Shown here piece by piece: positions 44,637-59,469 of a stretch of 64,000 nucleotides of DNA. Made by a program: the position numbers and the translations under genes. This DNA is from Weissella soli. GTDB lineage: Bacteria > Bacillota > Bacilli > Lactobacillales > Lactobacillaceae. Where the stretch lies: assembly GCF_001761545.1 (NCBI RefSeq), contig NZ_CP017326.1, positions 1,426,001 to 1,490,000 on the forward strand, in the 5' to 3' direction. Under the pieces are notes generated by a model, which saw only the letters and a list, made by a program, of their open reading frames with translations, was not told the DNA's origin and searched no databases. Each line of letters opens with the position of its first letter. The stretch's first letter is position 1.

Positions 44637-45782
44637 TTAAACTGGAATTTTTTTGAAAGCCTGACCGAAGTCAGCAATGAGATCATCGACATCTTCAAGT
44701 CCCACCGATAACCTCAATAGACCTGGCGTGATACCGGTCGCAGCCAGTTCATTGGCATCAAGCTCCGCGTGAGACATTTTTGGCGGGTAAGACAAAATGG
44801 ATTCCACGCCACCAAGTGAGACTGAAAACACTGGAATTTGGACATTTTCGGCGACGATTTTCGCATTTTCATAACTACCCACATCAAAACTCAAGACGGC
44901 CCCACCATTCTTAGCCTGGCGCTGCTGAATTTCAAAAAATGGCGATGAGACTAAACCAGGATAGTTCACTCGCAACACGACCGATTGTTGCTCTAACCAT
45001 GCCGCCATCTGTTGCGCCGAGGCTGTGTGCCGTTCCATACGAATCGCCAGTGTTTTCAACCCCCGTTGCAAAAGCCAACTATCCGTCACACCTAATGTTG
45101 CGCCAACAGCATTTTGGACAAAATAAATTTGCGCAGCTAGTGCTTGGTCATTCGTGACAACAGCCCCTGCCAAAATATCAGAATGGCCAGCTAACCATTT
45201 CGTAGCTGAATGGACAACAATATCGATGCCCAAATCCAATGGTTTTTGCAAATATGGCGACATGAAGGTGTTATCGGCAATCGTGACTAACTGATGGTCC
45301 TTAGCAATGGCCACCACCCCCGCAATATCCGTGACTGCTAGAATGGGATTCGATGGGCTTTCGATATAAATTGCTTTGGTATTCGGTTGGATCGCCTTGG
45401 TGATGTTTTCCAAATCGGTACAATCAACAAAAGTATGGGTAATTCCAAACCGATTGAGGACATCTTCAAATACCCGAAAAGTTCCCCCATACACATGCTT
45501 AGTCACAATCAAATGATCACCTTGACTAAATGTCAGCAAGACGGAACTAATGGCTGCCATCCCCGTGCTAAATAAATACCCAAAATTTCCATGTTCTAAT
45601 CGAGCCATCGTTGCTTCAACAGCATTACGGGTCGGATTACCTGAACGCGCATAATCGAATTCGCCGAAATCGTCAAAACTGACTTGATTGAAGGTCGACG
45701 AAAGATGAATGGGGGTATTTAATGAACCAGTAACTGGATCAATCTGCGTTGTTGCTTTAATAATATCGGTTATTTCAGTCAT
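44637..45782 (-). CDS. Cystathionine gamma-synthase/lyase-family PLP enzyme
   Basis: Trans-sulfuration enzyme, fold type I. LSSTFNQVSFDDFGEFDYARSGNPTRNAVE is the family start, then LFSTGMAAISSVLLTF, IYIESPSNPILAVTDI and the PLP lysine in VHSATKWLAGHSDILAG. 381 residues. It could be cystathionine synthase, beta-lyase or gamma-lyase; sequence alone does not separate them. The start at 45782 follows a weak purine-rich site; the longer frame lacks one. Divergent from the Met T-box operon, 519 bases away, supporting a role in sulfur amino acid exchange. Confidence 0.9.
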   Translation of the reverse strand: MTEITDIIKATTQIDPVTGSLNTPIHLSSTFNQVSFDDFGEFDYARSGNPTRNAVEATMARLEHGNFGYLFSTGMAAISSVLLTFSQGDHLIVTKHVYGGTFRVFEDVLNRFGITHTFVDCTDLENITKAIQPNTKAIYIESPSNPILAVTDIAGVVAIAKDHQLVTIADNTFMSPYLQKPLDLGIDIVVHSATKWLAGHSDILAGAVVTNDQALAAQIYFVQNAVGATLGVTDSWLLQRGLKTLAIRMERHTASAQQMAAWLEQQSVVLRVNYPGLVSSPFFEIQQRQAKNGGAVLSFDVGSYENAKIVAENVQIPVFSVSLGGVESILSYPPKMSHAELDANELAATGITPGLLRLSVGLEDVDDLIADFGQAFKKIPV

Positions 45783-45813
45783 ATTTTTTCTCACTTGCCT
45801 TTGATATACAGGA

Positions 45814-45842
45814 ATATTAAAACTTAATGAGACAAAATACAA
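45814..45842 (-). promoter_or_regulatory. Promoter of cystathionine-family gene
   Basis: Minus-strand TTGTAT, 17 bases, TAATAT. Confidence 0.55.
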
Positions 45843-45946
45843 GGTAGCCCTCGGGTGCCAGCGCTAAAAATCCTCCAATTGATGAACTCTCTACATATGA
45901 GCGCCCTTTTTGATGAATTTAAAATGAGAAAAATTAAAATTAACCA

Positions 45947-45975
45947 TTGACATCTTAAAGGCACGCTCGTAAACT
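45947..45975 (+). promoter_or_regulatory. Promoter of Met T-box operon
   Basis: TTGACA, 17 bases, TAAACT. Confidence 0.8.
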
Positions 45976-45982
45976 ACAACGT

Positions 45983-46267
45983 ATAAACAGACAGAGAAAA
46001 GATAAGTAACTAGCTGAGTAATTATCAGAGAGCTGGTGGTTGGTGTGAACCAGTAATGAAACGCTATTGAAAATGGTCTTGGAGTCTAGCGAAGGCGAAT
46101 GCAGTGCTTTAGTCTTCACCGGGAGTGCCCGTTATAGCACAGCGTATCGCGAACAATAGTTTCGCTGCACGTATTGAGTAGCTATGGATAACCATAACTA
46201 AAACTCGGGTGGTACCACGATTATTCGTCCCGTGAATCAGCAATGACGCTGATTCACGGGTTTTTTT
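45983..46267 (+). promoter_or_regulatory. T-box leader, methionine specifier
   Basis: Stem I: AAGA / TCTT closes a specifier loop with AAGTA on the left and GAAAATGG on the right; the TAGC / GCTA stem stands above it. The codon is ATG (Met). The GA motif CAGAGAG and the distal CTGG-loop-CCAG follow the standard layout. The T-box proper is CGGGTGGTACCACG at 46206-46219. The terminator CCCGTGAATCAGC / GCTGATTCACGGG plus TTTTTTT ends at 46267. Uncharged tRNA-Met would turn on metQ-luxS-metE. Confidence 0.93.
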
Positions 46268-46300
46268 ATGTTTACAAATCTTTTGAGGGTAGGAATTTAT

Positions 46301-47200
46301 ATGTCAAATCTTGATCAACAACATGACGCACGCAAGAAAATTTATCTTTCTGCATTAGCTTTGGTTACCGCAAGTGCTGCGATTAACCTTTCAGTCGTTG
46401 GCATACAACAGGTTCACGCAGCCAGCAAGACTAAGACGGTGGTCATTGGATCAGTAACAAGTGATGCTGATATTTGGCGGCACATCGCCAAATCATCCGT
46501 TGCTAAACAGGCGCACCTCAAAATTAAAGTCAAAGAATTTACCGATGGTGCCACGCTAAACCTGGCAACTGCTGAAAGTAAAGTGGATGTCAATGCTTTC
46601 CAGTCATACGGTTATTTTGCCGCCTTTAATAAGGCGCATCCAAAGGAACAACTCGCCAATATTGGCCTAACCTACTTGGAACCGATGGGCATCTACTCTA
46701 AGAAGTACACGAAATTAAGCCAGATTCCTGACGGCGCAAAAATTGCCGTCGCTAAGGACTTAGCCGACGAAGCGCGTGGGTTACGCCTATTACAAGCCGC
46801 TGGTTTGATTACCTTAGACAAGGATTTTGGTGATTTGGATGGTTTGAATAAAATTAAATCAAATCCCCACCATTTCAAATTTTATGAAATTGATGACACG
46901 ACTGGACCACGCGTGATTAAAGATGATTCCGTAGCCGCAGTTTTGATGTCAAACTCGATCTCACAATCAGGTGGCTACAATGTTCTCAAAGATGCTCTCT
47001 TCTATGAAAAGGTCGATGCCGATACAAAGGCCAACATCAACCTATTGGCAACTGCCAAAAAGGATGCCAATAACAAGACTTTCAAGAAATTAGTAAAGTT
47101 ATACCATAACAAGAAAATTCAGAAGTACATCAAAAAGCAGTACCAGGGCACCAAGTTTGAAGTTAAAAAGCCCATTAGTTATGTAAGCACAGCCAAATAA
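46301..47200 (+). CDS. metQ: MetQ/NlpA-family methionine-binding protein, no lipobox
   Basis: Substrate-binding protein of a D/L-methionine ABC importer. [61 protein letters not shown] and [12 protein letters not shown] fit NlpA lipoproteins. The signal peptide (about residues 18-41) ends HAASK and has no cysteine, so it would be cut by signal peptidase I or stay as an anchor rather than be lipidated. 299 residues with AGGA six bases before 46301; the frame from 46268 begins in the terminator. The ATPase and permease partners (MetN/MetI) are not adjacent. Met T-box control supports the substrate. Confidence 0.9.
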   Translation: MSNLDQQHDARKKIYLSALALVTASAAINLSVVGIQQVHAASKTKTVVIGSVTSDADIWRHIAKSSVAKQAHLKIKVKEFTDGATLNLATAESKVDVNAFQSYGYFAAFNKAHPKEQLANIGLTYLEPMGIYSKKYTKLSQIPDGAKIAVAKDLADEARGLRLLQAAGLITLDKDFGDLDGLNKIKSNPHHFKFYEIDDTTGPRVIKDDSVAAVLMSNSISQSGGYNVLKDALFYEKVDADTKANINLLATAKKDANNKTFKKLVKLYHNKKIQKYIKKQYQGTKFEVKKPISYVSTAK

Positions 47201-47211
47201 AGGAGAAAACC

Positions 47212-47691
47212 ATGGCAGAAGTTGAATCATTTACCCTTGACCACACTCAAGTAAAAGCCCCCTACGTTCGTTTAATTGAGGCTCAAAACGGACCACACGG
47301 TGGTAGGATCACTAATTATGATCTTCGTTTGACACAACCAAATGAAGTCGCCATTGAAACCAGTGGTATCCATACATTGGAACATTTATTTGCCAGTTTG
47401 GTGCGCGATGAACTAGATGGCATTATTGATATTTCACCATTTGGATGTCGGACTGGTTTCCATATCATCTCATGGGAACCCTATACACCCACCGAACTTG
47501 CGGAAACTTTGACACGTGTGTTGCGTAAAATTGCCACCACTGTGACTTGGGAAGATGTCCCTGCTACCACTATGGAAGAATGTGGTAACTATAAAGACCA
47601 TTCACTACATTCAGCTCGTGAATGGGCCAAGATCGTTTTGGCCCAAGGATTGTCAGACGATCCGTTTGAACGCCACGTTGTTGAAGCTTAA
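47212..47691 (+). CDS. luxS: S-ribosylhomocysteine lyase
   Basis: Splits S-ribosylhomocysteine into homocysteine and DPD, the precursor of AI-2. Fe/Zn site: [16 protein letters not shown] (HTLEH), catalytic cysteine in [11 protein letters not shown], and [10 protein letters not shown]. 159 residues, full length. Lies between metQ and the metE-like gene; homocysteine made here is the substrate for methionine synthesis by the next gene. No pfs gene is adjacent. Confidence 0.96.
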   Translation: MAEVESFTLDHTQVKAPYVRLIEAQNGPHGGRITNYDLRLTQPNEVAIETSGIHTLEHLFASLVRDELDGIIDISPFGCRTGFHIISWEPYTPTELAETLTRVLRKIATTVTWEDVPATTMEECGNYKDHSLHSAREWAKIVLAQGLSDDPFERHVVEA

Positions 47692-47707
47692 CTCGGAGGA
47701 TTATTTT

Positions 47708-48820
47708 ATGTCTAAAACTCATTTCCATTTTGATCATGTCGGTTCATACTTGCGTCCCAATGAACTGAAACAAGCCCGTGCCGATCTTGATGCTGGCAAA
47801 ATTTCTGCTGCAGAACTACTGACCACCCAACATCAACTCGTTGATGACTTGGTAGATAATGAAGTTAAGTCTGGTTTACATGTTATCACTGATGGTGAAT
47901 TTGGTCGTAGCTGGTGGCACCTGGATTTCTTATGGAATTTGAACGGTATTGAAGCTTATGATCAAGCCGCATCGTACGCCTTTCATGGTGCAAAAACTCG
48001 TGCGACGAATGTGCGCATTAACGGCAAGCTCTCAGCAAATTTTGATCACCCTTTCTTTAACGACTTCAGTTACTTAAAGAGTATTGCGCCAGATGGTGTC
48101 GAAGTGAAGACGACCATCCCGGCACCGACATTACTTTTCCGTGATGGTCGTTCAGACTTAGCCCTTAATTTTTATGACACTTGGGAAGATTATCTAACAG
48201 ATTTGGCCAAGACATACCACGATACCTTGCAACACTACTACGATTTGGGGTCACGTTATGTACAACTTGATGATACTACCTGGGCCTTTTTGATCGCCAA
48301 GTTGAACGAATCAAAGGATGATCCCATCGCCCATGCCAAGTATGAAAAGATTGCGCAAGATGGTGTCTGGGTAATTAATGAGGCTCTGAAGGATTTGCCT
48401 GAAGATCTTCGCGTCGCAACCCATATTTGTCGCGGTAATTTTAAATCAACCTATCTATTTGAAGGAGGCTACGCGCCAGTGGCCAAGTATCTCGGGGCCC
48501 TCAACTATGATACCTTCTTCTTAGAATATGATGATGAGCGTTCCGGTGATTTTGCCCCACTAGCTGACATCTGGAACGGTCGCGAAAATGTTGAGCTGGT
48601 TCTTGGTCTCTTAACCTCTAAAAGTCCTGACTTAGAAACTGTTGAAGATGTGAAAGCCCGCATCGAAGCGGCCGCTCAAATTGTCCCCTTACAGAATTTA
48701 GGCATCTCAACACAATGTGGTTTTAGTTCTACTGAAGAAGGCAATGTCTTAACCATTGCGCAACAATGGGACAAACTAAAACGCGTTGGCGAGGTTGCTA
48801 CCGCAGTTTGGGGTGATTAA
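47708..48820 (+). CDS. MetE C-terminal-like methyltransferase (YxjG/YxjH type)
   Basis: UROD/MetE-like protein of 370 residues. The start is KTHFHFDHVGSYLRPNELKQA, and VITDGEFGRSWWHLDFLWNLNG, YVQLDDTTWAF, ATHICRGNFKSTY, FFLEYDDERSGDF and ISTQCGFSSTEEGN supply the zinc ligands (His, Cys, Glu, Cys). It corresponds to the catalytic half of cobalamin-independent methionine synthase. GGAGG precedes the ATG at 47708. As the last gene of a Met T-box operon it probably methylates homocysteine from LuxS; the methyl donor is not known. Confidence 0.9.
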   Translation: MSKTHFHFDHVGSYLRPNELKQARADLDAGKISAAELLTTQHQLVDDLVDNEVKSGLHVITDGEFGRSWWHLDFLWNLNGIEAYDQAASYAFHGAKTRATNVRINGKLSANFDHPFFNDFSYLKSIAPDGVEVKTTIPAPTLLFRDGRSDLALNFYDTWEDYLTDLAKTYHDTLQHYYDLGSRYVQLDDTTWAFLIAKLNESKDDPIAHAKYEKIAQDGVWVINEALKDLPEDLRVATHICRGNFKSTYLFEGGYAPVAKYLGALNYDTFFLEYDDERSGDFAPLADIWNGRENVELVLGLLTSKSPDLETVEDVKARIEAAAQIVPLQNLGISTQCGFSSTEEGNVLTIAQQWDKLKRVGEVATAVWGD

Positions 48821-48859
48821 TCCAAGTCATCTATCAAATCGGTAGTATGCTTATTATTC

Positions 48860-48900
48860 AAAAAGCCATTCGTCATCTTAATTGATGACGAACGGCTTTT
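48860..48900. terminator. Bidirectional terminator after Met operon
   Basis: AAAAGCCATTCGTCATC / GATGACGAACGGCTTTT arms, between convergent genes. Confidence 0.92.
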
Positions 48901-48925
48901 GATGCTTTAATAAGCTGTTAATTGG

Positions 48926-49918
48926 TTATGCTTTATTTTTAGCCCACTTGTTTCGGGTTATCGTATTAAATTGATCAATTGGTATCGCCTTGAATGCTCT
49001 TTTAGCCCGTCGTCGCACCAGACTTTCCATACCAAACATTAAATTAGCCGGCTTGACGTCTAAGCGATTATGATCAGCACCACCAATCTCGGCATAATTG
49101 ACAGATTCAGTATTCGCAATTTGCAGTAACTCTGGCGTCGAATACTCTGCAGGATTCGATACAATTTTACCGTCGACGGTTTCACGCAAAACATTCCACT
49201 GGCTGATTGCCTTCCCATCTTTATTGAAGACGACCTCCACATGATAGCCTTCATCACCAATGAATTGATCTTTGATATTCAAGTCTTTGGTTTTCACGTC
49301 AATAGTTTCAAGTTCACCCTTAGAATAACGATTGTGCAAGCGTGGATTTGACTTACCAAATGGATAATGTATGATGCGGGTTTTTTCAAGCCACTTTTCG
49401 AATTGCTTACGTTCCGAACTAAATCGTCCGTTTTGCTGCGTTTGCTCATCTATAAAAATAAAGTCAATGATTGGCAGACTCAACCAATACCTCATTTGAT
49501 GATCCCAAATATCATACAGACCACGCGTGGCATATTTTTCCTGTATCAATTGTACAAACTGATCGACAAACTGAAAATACACGATTAATTCAGCTTCACC
49601 TGCTGGAAAGCGAAATGTTTTATCCGCCACACGATAGAGCTGCATAAAATTAAACTGATCAATGCGTGCTCCAAGCAGTCTATAAAACATATTTAGCTTT
49701 GCATCGGTTGCCAGTTCAGCATCATCAAATAACATATGATTAAACAATTTTGAACCAATTCGATGCGCCGCTTCCCAACTATCCTCGATGATCGTCACGT
49801 TTTCCAGGATACTTTCTGCCTCAATATGTTGCATATATTCAGAAATGGCAAATTCAGACCAGCCCTCTTCACGAAGTGTTTGAACTTGCATTTCAAGTTG
49901 TTGTCGAGTTGAACTCAT
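48926..49918 (-). CDS. Unrecognised cytoplasmic protein, 330 residues (DUF3114-like at best)
   Basis: No certain family. It starts MSSTRQQLEMQVQTLREEGWSEFAISEYMQHIEAE, a helical region resembling proteins annotated DUF3114 in lactobacilli, though I cannot confirm this. The second half has a basic, His/Asn-rich part (PNRLHNRYSKG-like HYPFGKSNPRLHNRYSKGEL, GADHNRLDVKPANLMFGM) and a basic C-terminus. There is no signal peptide. Single gene with terminator in common with the Met operon; the upstream gap to 50034 holds no other gene. Confidence 0.65.
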   Translation of the reverse strand: MSSTRQQLEMQVQTLREEGWSEFAISEYMQHIEAESILENVTIIEDSWEAAHRIGSKLFNHMLFDDAELATDAKLNMFYRLLGARIDQFNFMQLYRVADKTFRFPAGEAELIVYFQFVDQFVQLIQEKYATRGLYDIWDHQMRYWLSLPIIDFIFIDEQTQQNGRFSSERKQFEKWLEKTRIIHYPFGKSNPRLHNRYSKGELETIDVKTKDLNIKDQFIGDEGYHVEVVFNKDGKAISQWNVLRETVDGKIVSNPAEYSTPELLQIANTESVNYAEIGGADHNRLDVKPANLMFGMESLVRRRAKRAFKAIPIDQFNTITRNKWAKNKA

Positions 49919-50033
49919 GATGTCACCTCAGTCTTCCTATTGTCCCTTCTATTTTAACGGGAATTCAATTTTGATGGGGTGAAAAGGACTGATTTTGCGC
50001 GTTTCTTAGCAATATTGTAAATAATTCTACCAT

Positions 50034-50066
50034 GCATAAAAGTCTCCACATAGTTGCAGAGACTTA
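50034..50066 (-). terminator. Second hairpin downstream of M20 gene
   Basis: AAGTCTC / GAGACTT arms then TTTAT on the minus strand. Confidence 0.5.
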
Positions 50067-50104
50067 AGCGGTTTAAGAAGTGGTCACTGTCATCTTGTTT
50101 TTAG

Positions 50105-50140
50105 AAAAAATGTCCCAGCACCATCTTCACAGATGCTAGG
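50105..50140 (-). terminator. Terminator after trxA-M20 unit
   Basis: CCTAGCATCT / AGATGGTGCTGGG arms followed by ACATTTTTT on the minus strand. Confidence 0.7.
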
Positions 50141-50162
50141 ATCTATAAAACGGTGTCGCGCT

Positions 50163-51311
50163 TTAAGCCTCTTTACTGAAGTTAAGCATTGCTTCAACTG
50201 CATTGAGATAGTAATCAATCGCATAAGGAAGCGCGCCATCATCAATGGTTAAGGTCGCTTGATGCAGCGCCGCGCCACCGTTTGAACCAATCAGTCCAAA
50301 AACAGCCGGCACATGCAACGTATAATGAGAGAAATCCTCGCCCACACTACTTGGTCGAACGGTTACTTGGTGCATCGTCGTGGGCATCTGCGCGCGAAAA
50401 GCCGCTGCAAGATTATTATCATTCACCGTGACGGGTGCTGGTGGATCCATCACCCAGACAATGGTCGCTTCAACACCATAACCAGATGCTAAATCCTCAA
50501 CTAGGCGAACGAAACGCTCCTTGATACGCACCTGATCCGCATTGTTGAAGGTGCGGATGGTACCTTCAAACCAAGCTGTCGTGGGTAATACATTCCAAGT
50601 CGAACCACTCTCCACATGAGTCACGGATAGGACGTTCGCATTCATTGGGTCCACATTACGCGCGACAATTGTTTGTAAAGCAGAGATAATCCCACTAACT
50701 GCGACGATCGGATCAGCACCATTTTGTGGCATTGCTGCGTGGGATTCCAAACCAGTTAGGGTAACCTTGAAACGATCTACCCCAGCAAACACCACATCAT
50801 TCAAGATAGCCACATCACCCACTGGCAAGTCTGGCATATTGTGAAAACCAGCGATTGCCTTAACATTGTCTAAGTATCCCTGCTCGATTAATTGTAAGGC
50901 ACCGCCATTAACTTCCTCAGCCGGCTGGAAGAATAGCCGGACCCGTCCGCTCAATGACTGCTCCATCTGCTTTAAGGCGTAGGCAGCCCCGAGCAGGGAG
51001 GTCATATGTAAGTCGTGTCCACAAGCATGCATGACACCCTCGTTCACTGATGCAAATGAGAGCGCTGTTTGTTCTTGAATGGGTAAGGCATCAATGTCAG
51101 CTCGAATTGCAACAATTTCCGTTGCATCCTGGGGGCCAATTTCTGCAACTAGCCCTGTTTTCAGACCTGCCCGTGAATAATCGATGTCCCACTCATCTAG
51201 CTTTTGCGCGATAAATGCCGTGGTTTGATATTCAGCTAGCGAAAGTTCAGGGTGTTGATGAAGATAATGACGAATCTCAACAAGCTCATCTAATGTTAAC
51301 TCACCCGCCAT
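50163..51311 (-). CDS. M20D-family metallohydrolase (amidohydrolase)
   Basis: Zinc or manganese amidohydrolase of the HipO/IAA-amino-acid hydrolase type. IRADIDALPIQEQTALSFAS, HACGHDLHMTSLLGAA, FFQPAEEVNGGALQLIEQG, SHAAMPQNGADPIVA and SSVGEDFSHY supply the metal ligands. 382 residues. N-acyl-amino acid or N-acetyl-diaminopimelate could be the substrate. The gene follows trxA by one base, so it is in the same operon. Confidence 0.9.
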   Translation of the reverse strand: MAGELTLDELVEIRHYLHQHPELSLAEYQTTAFIAQKLDEWDIDYSRAGLKTGLVAEIGPQDATEIVAIRADIDALPIQEQTALSFASVNEGVMHACGHDLHMTSLLGAAYALKQMEQSLSGRVRLFFQPAEEVNGGALQLIEQGYLDNVKAIAGFHNMPDLPVGDVAILNDVVFAGVDRFKVTLTGLESHAAMPQNGADPIVAVSGIISALQTIVARNVDPMNANVLSVTHVESGSTWNVLPTTAWFEGTIRTFNNADQVRIKERFVRLVEDLASGYGVEATIVWVMDPPAPVTVNDNNLAAAFRAQMPTTMHQVTVRPSSVGEDFSHYTLHVPAVFGLIGSNGGAALHQATLTIDDGALPYAIDYYLNAVEAMLNFSKEA

Positions 51312-51312
51312 A

Positions 51313-51630
51313 CTAGCCCTCCACGTATTGATTCAAAATTGTCTCTAATTCATGCAGGGGAGTGTAGCCGGTGATACGATTGACCACTTGACCATCTTTT
51401 TTGACTAACAATGTTGGAATCGCACGAATGTCAAGCGCCTCTGCCACAGCAGGGTTCTCATCAACATCAACCTTGGTAAAGTGCACCTTATCCATCTTCT
51501 CTGACAACACTTCAAGAACTGGTGATTGCATGCGACATGGACCACACCAAGTAGCCCAGAAATCAGTAATTGTGACACCATGATTAGTCTCTTGCATAAA
51601 ATTTTTATCGGTAATTGGTTGTACAGCCAT
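51313..51630 (-). CDS. trxA: Thioredoxin
   Basis: Disulfide reductant of 105 residues with TDFWATWCGPCRMQSPVLE (WCGPC) and cis-proline in IRAIPTLLVKKDGQV. Start at 51630 (MAVQPITDK) has AGAGGA upstream; the longer frame to 51693 overlaps the tRNA terminator. Promoter at 51666-51693. Confidence 0.95.
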   Translation of the reverse strand: MAVQPITDKNFMQETNHGVTITDFWATWCGPCRMQSPVLEVLSEKMDKVHFTKVDVDENPAVAEALDIRAIPTLLVKKDGQVVNRITGYTPLHELETILNQYVEG

Positions 51631-51665
51631 TGCTTTTTCCTCTAATTCTTTTTTAATATAAGTAT

Positions 51666-51693
51666 AGTATACACGGGTTTGTACTTTTCTCAA
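51666..51693 (-). promoter_or_regulatory. trxA promoter
   Basis: Minus-strand TTGAGA, 16 bases, TATACT. Confidence 0.75.
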
Positions 51694-51701
51694 AATGTAG
51701 C

Positions 51702-51737
51702 AAAAAGACGTTCAGCATATCTGCTAAACGTCTTTTC
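51702..51737 (-). terminator. Terminator after distal tRNA-Asn
   Basis: AAAAGACGTTTAGCAGA / GCTGAACGTCTTTTT arms on the minus strand. Confidence 0.85.
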
Positions 51738-51748
51738 AAAAGGGGGGA

Positions 51749-51821
51749 CTCCGAATGTCGGGCTCGAACCGACGACAGCACGATTAACAGTCGTGTGCTC
51801 TACCAACTGAGCTAATTCGGA
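51749..51821 (-). tRNA. tRNA-Asn (GTT), own transcription unit
   Basis: Acceptor TCCGAAT / ATTCGGA, discriminator G, anticodon loop CTGTTAA. Identical in sequence to the copy at 52306-52378, but with its own promoter and terminator. Confidence 0.95.
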
Positions 51822-51858
51822 ATAATTATCTTTTAGTGATTTCTCACCACAAGATAAT

Positions 51859-51887
51859 ATTGTAGCTAATTCCATTTTGGATGTCAA
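51859..51887 (-). promoter_or_regulatory. Promoter of distal tRNA-Asn
   Basis: Minus-strand TTGACA, 17 bases, TACAAT, 38 bases before the tRNA. Confidence 0.85.
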
Positions 51888-51953
51888 CATACATTAATCA
51901 ATTCACTTATTATTAGTTCGTGATTAGTCTGACAACTATGGCTTTAACCATGA

Positions 51954-52088
51954 TCAATCTAAATTACGTTGGCCGTCGACCAACACTTTACGTCGTTCAT
52001 CTAACAGATCTTGGACAGTAGCAACTTCATCCACCGTCGCCAAGGAATTAATTAAGTCACGAACTTCTTCTAAATGTTCTGCCTTCAT
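51954..52088 (-). CDS. Small protein of 44 residues between tRNA genes
   Basis: Reads MKAEHLEEVRDLINSLATVD then EVATVQDLLDERRKVLVDGQ and RNLD. AGGTGA lies six bases before the ATG and a TATACT -10-like box about 30 bases upstream. The sequence is acidic, amphipathic and probably two helices. It has no signal peptide. Not recognised. The clear ribosome site and protein-like composition support it; a function cannot be given. Confidence 0.6.
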   Translation of the reverse strand: MKAEHLEEVRDLINSLATVDEVATVQDLLDERRKVLVDGQRNLD

Positions 52089-52182
52089 TACAGCTCACCT
52101 CACTTTATTTCGTATACTTAGTATACCCTATTTACTGGCCAAACACCGCATGTCAGCTAGTTGCTGAGCAACTTTTAACCAA

Positions 52183-52219
52183 CAAAAAAGAGATATTAGT
52201 TATACAACTAATATCTCTT
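52183..52219 (-). terminator. Terminator of rRNA operon
   Basis: AAGAGATATTAGTT / AACTAATATCTCTT arms followed by TTTTTT on the minus strand, just after tRNA-Thr. Confidence 0.88.
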
Positions 52220-52226
52220 ACTTTTA

Positions 52227-52299
52227 TGCCAACTGGCGGGCTCGAACCGCCGACCCTCGGTTTACGATACCGATGCTCTGCCAGCTGAGCTAAGTTGGC
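52227..52299 (-). tRNA. tRNA-Thr (CGT)
   Basis: Acceptor GCCAACT / AGTTGGC, anticodon loop ATCGTAA; last gene of the rRNA operon. Confidence 0.93.
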
Positions 52300-52305
52300 A
52301 ACAGA

Positions 52306-52378
52306 CTCCGAATGTCGGGCTCGAACCGACGACAGCACGATTAACAGTCGTGTGCTCTACCAACTGAGCTAATTCGGA
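52306..52378 (-). tRNA. tRNA-Asn (GTT), rRNA-operon copy
   Basis: Same sequence as 51749-51821; sits five bases after 5S rRNA. Confidence 0.95.
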
Positions 52379-52383
52379 ATAAT

Positions 52384-52500
52384 GCATCGCGACGTCCTAT
52401 CCTCGCAGGAAGCGATCCTCCAACTACTTTCGGCGCTACTGAGCTTAACTGCTGTGTTCGGTATGGGAACAGGTGTGACCTCAGTGCCATCATCACGACA
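52384..52500 (-). rRNA. rrf: 5S ribosomal RNA
   Basis: Starts TGTCGTGATGATGGCACTGA and contains CACCTGTTCCCATACCGAAC and GTAGTTGGAGGATCGC, the 5S signature. About 117 bases; ends are placed by the terminal helix. Confidence 0.95.
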
Positions 52501-52595
52501 CGGTATTTAATTAGTGAGAGTTTAGTTCTCTCAAAACTGAATCATATCTCTGTAAATTGCATTGAACTTTGAAACCACGTTATCTGTTACTACTT

Positions 52596-55510
<2,915 letters not shown>

Positions 55511-55722
55511 TATCAGCTTACGCTGATGATTCAAGTTCGAGTATGTGACCATAAAGGTCACTTGCGATTATTACTAATTAAAGTAATGAACTTGTTTTAA
55601 AACTCAAAAAAATAACGCGGTGTATTTCTCGGTTCAATTTAATTTAAATTGAAATTTAAAAATTTACATTAATATGATTCAGTTTTCAAAGAACTAATAA
55701 GTGGTCCACTCACGTGGGCCAA

Positions 55723-55795
55723 TGGAGAATATCGGGATCGAACCGATGACCCCCTGCTTGCAAAGCAGGTGCTCTCCCAGCTGAGCTAATTCCCC
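55723..55795 (-). tRNA. tRNA-Ala (TGC) in 16S-23S spacer
   Basis: Acceptor GGGGAAT / ATTCTCC with the G3-U70 identity pair, anticodon loop TTTGCAA. Confidence 0.95.
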
Positions 55796-55868
55796 ATGGG
55801 ATAATATATTGTGAGTGTAAGACACTCAAAACTGAATAACGTTTCAACGCTGTGTAGGTTTCCGATTT

Positions 55869-57453
<1,585 letters not shown>

Positions 57454-57633
57454 AAGCTTGAGTATAACTCAATCTTTGTTGTGTTTAACCAATGTTAAAC
57501 GAATTTACTAGCGAATTGACTTCGCAAATGTTTTTTTGCTTCAAATTCTAAAATTTGAAGACCCTACACATTTGATCATCGAAACGTTATTCAGTTTTCA
57601 ATGTCCTACTTCGTTGCTTTTGACAACTTTTAT

Positions 57634-57662
57634 ATCTTACCAACATGTTAACTCAATGTCAA
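57634..57662 (-). promoter_or_regulatory. rRNA operon promoter P2
   Basis: Minus-strand TTGACA, 17 bases, TAAGAT. Confidence 0.75.
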
Positions 57663-57729
57663 CACTTTTTATTGATAAGTTTTGTATCAATCAAGTAAGC
57701 GTTTCCGTTACCAAATTTGGTACTTGAAT

Positions 57730-57758
57730 AATATACCGCATCCCCCAAAGTTCGTCAA
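57730..57758 (-). promoter_or_regulatory. rRNA operon promoter P1
   Basis: Minus-strand TTGACG, 17 bases, TATATT, 96 bases upstream of P2; the tandem pair is typical of Firmicutes rRNA operons. Confidence 0.75.
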
Positions 57759-57887
57759 CTACTTTGTTTCATTAATTTTTTCCGAACGATTTGTCGTGTC
57801 TGATCAGACCACCTAATAATCAAAAGAGGCCCTATAGCATCACGATATCAGCCCTCCAACAACATAAATTTATATCAAAATACAAAT

Positions 57888-57922
57888 AAAGAGCATGCAC
57901 AGAATCTGTACATGCTCTTTAT
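57888..57922 (-). terminator. Terminator after lysS
   Basis: AAAGAGCATGTAC / GTGCATGCTCTTT arms with ATTTG on the minus strand. Confidence 0.8.
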
Positions 57923-57929
57923 AATCTCA

Positions 57930-59453
<1,524 letters not shown>

Positions 59454-59469
59454 TTACCAATATTTAGGC

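Noticed and set aside
45843-45946. Possible second leader structure upstream of the cystathionine-family gene
   Set aside because: No T-box, SAM riboswitch or stable terminator could be drawn.
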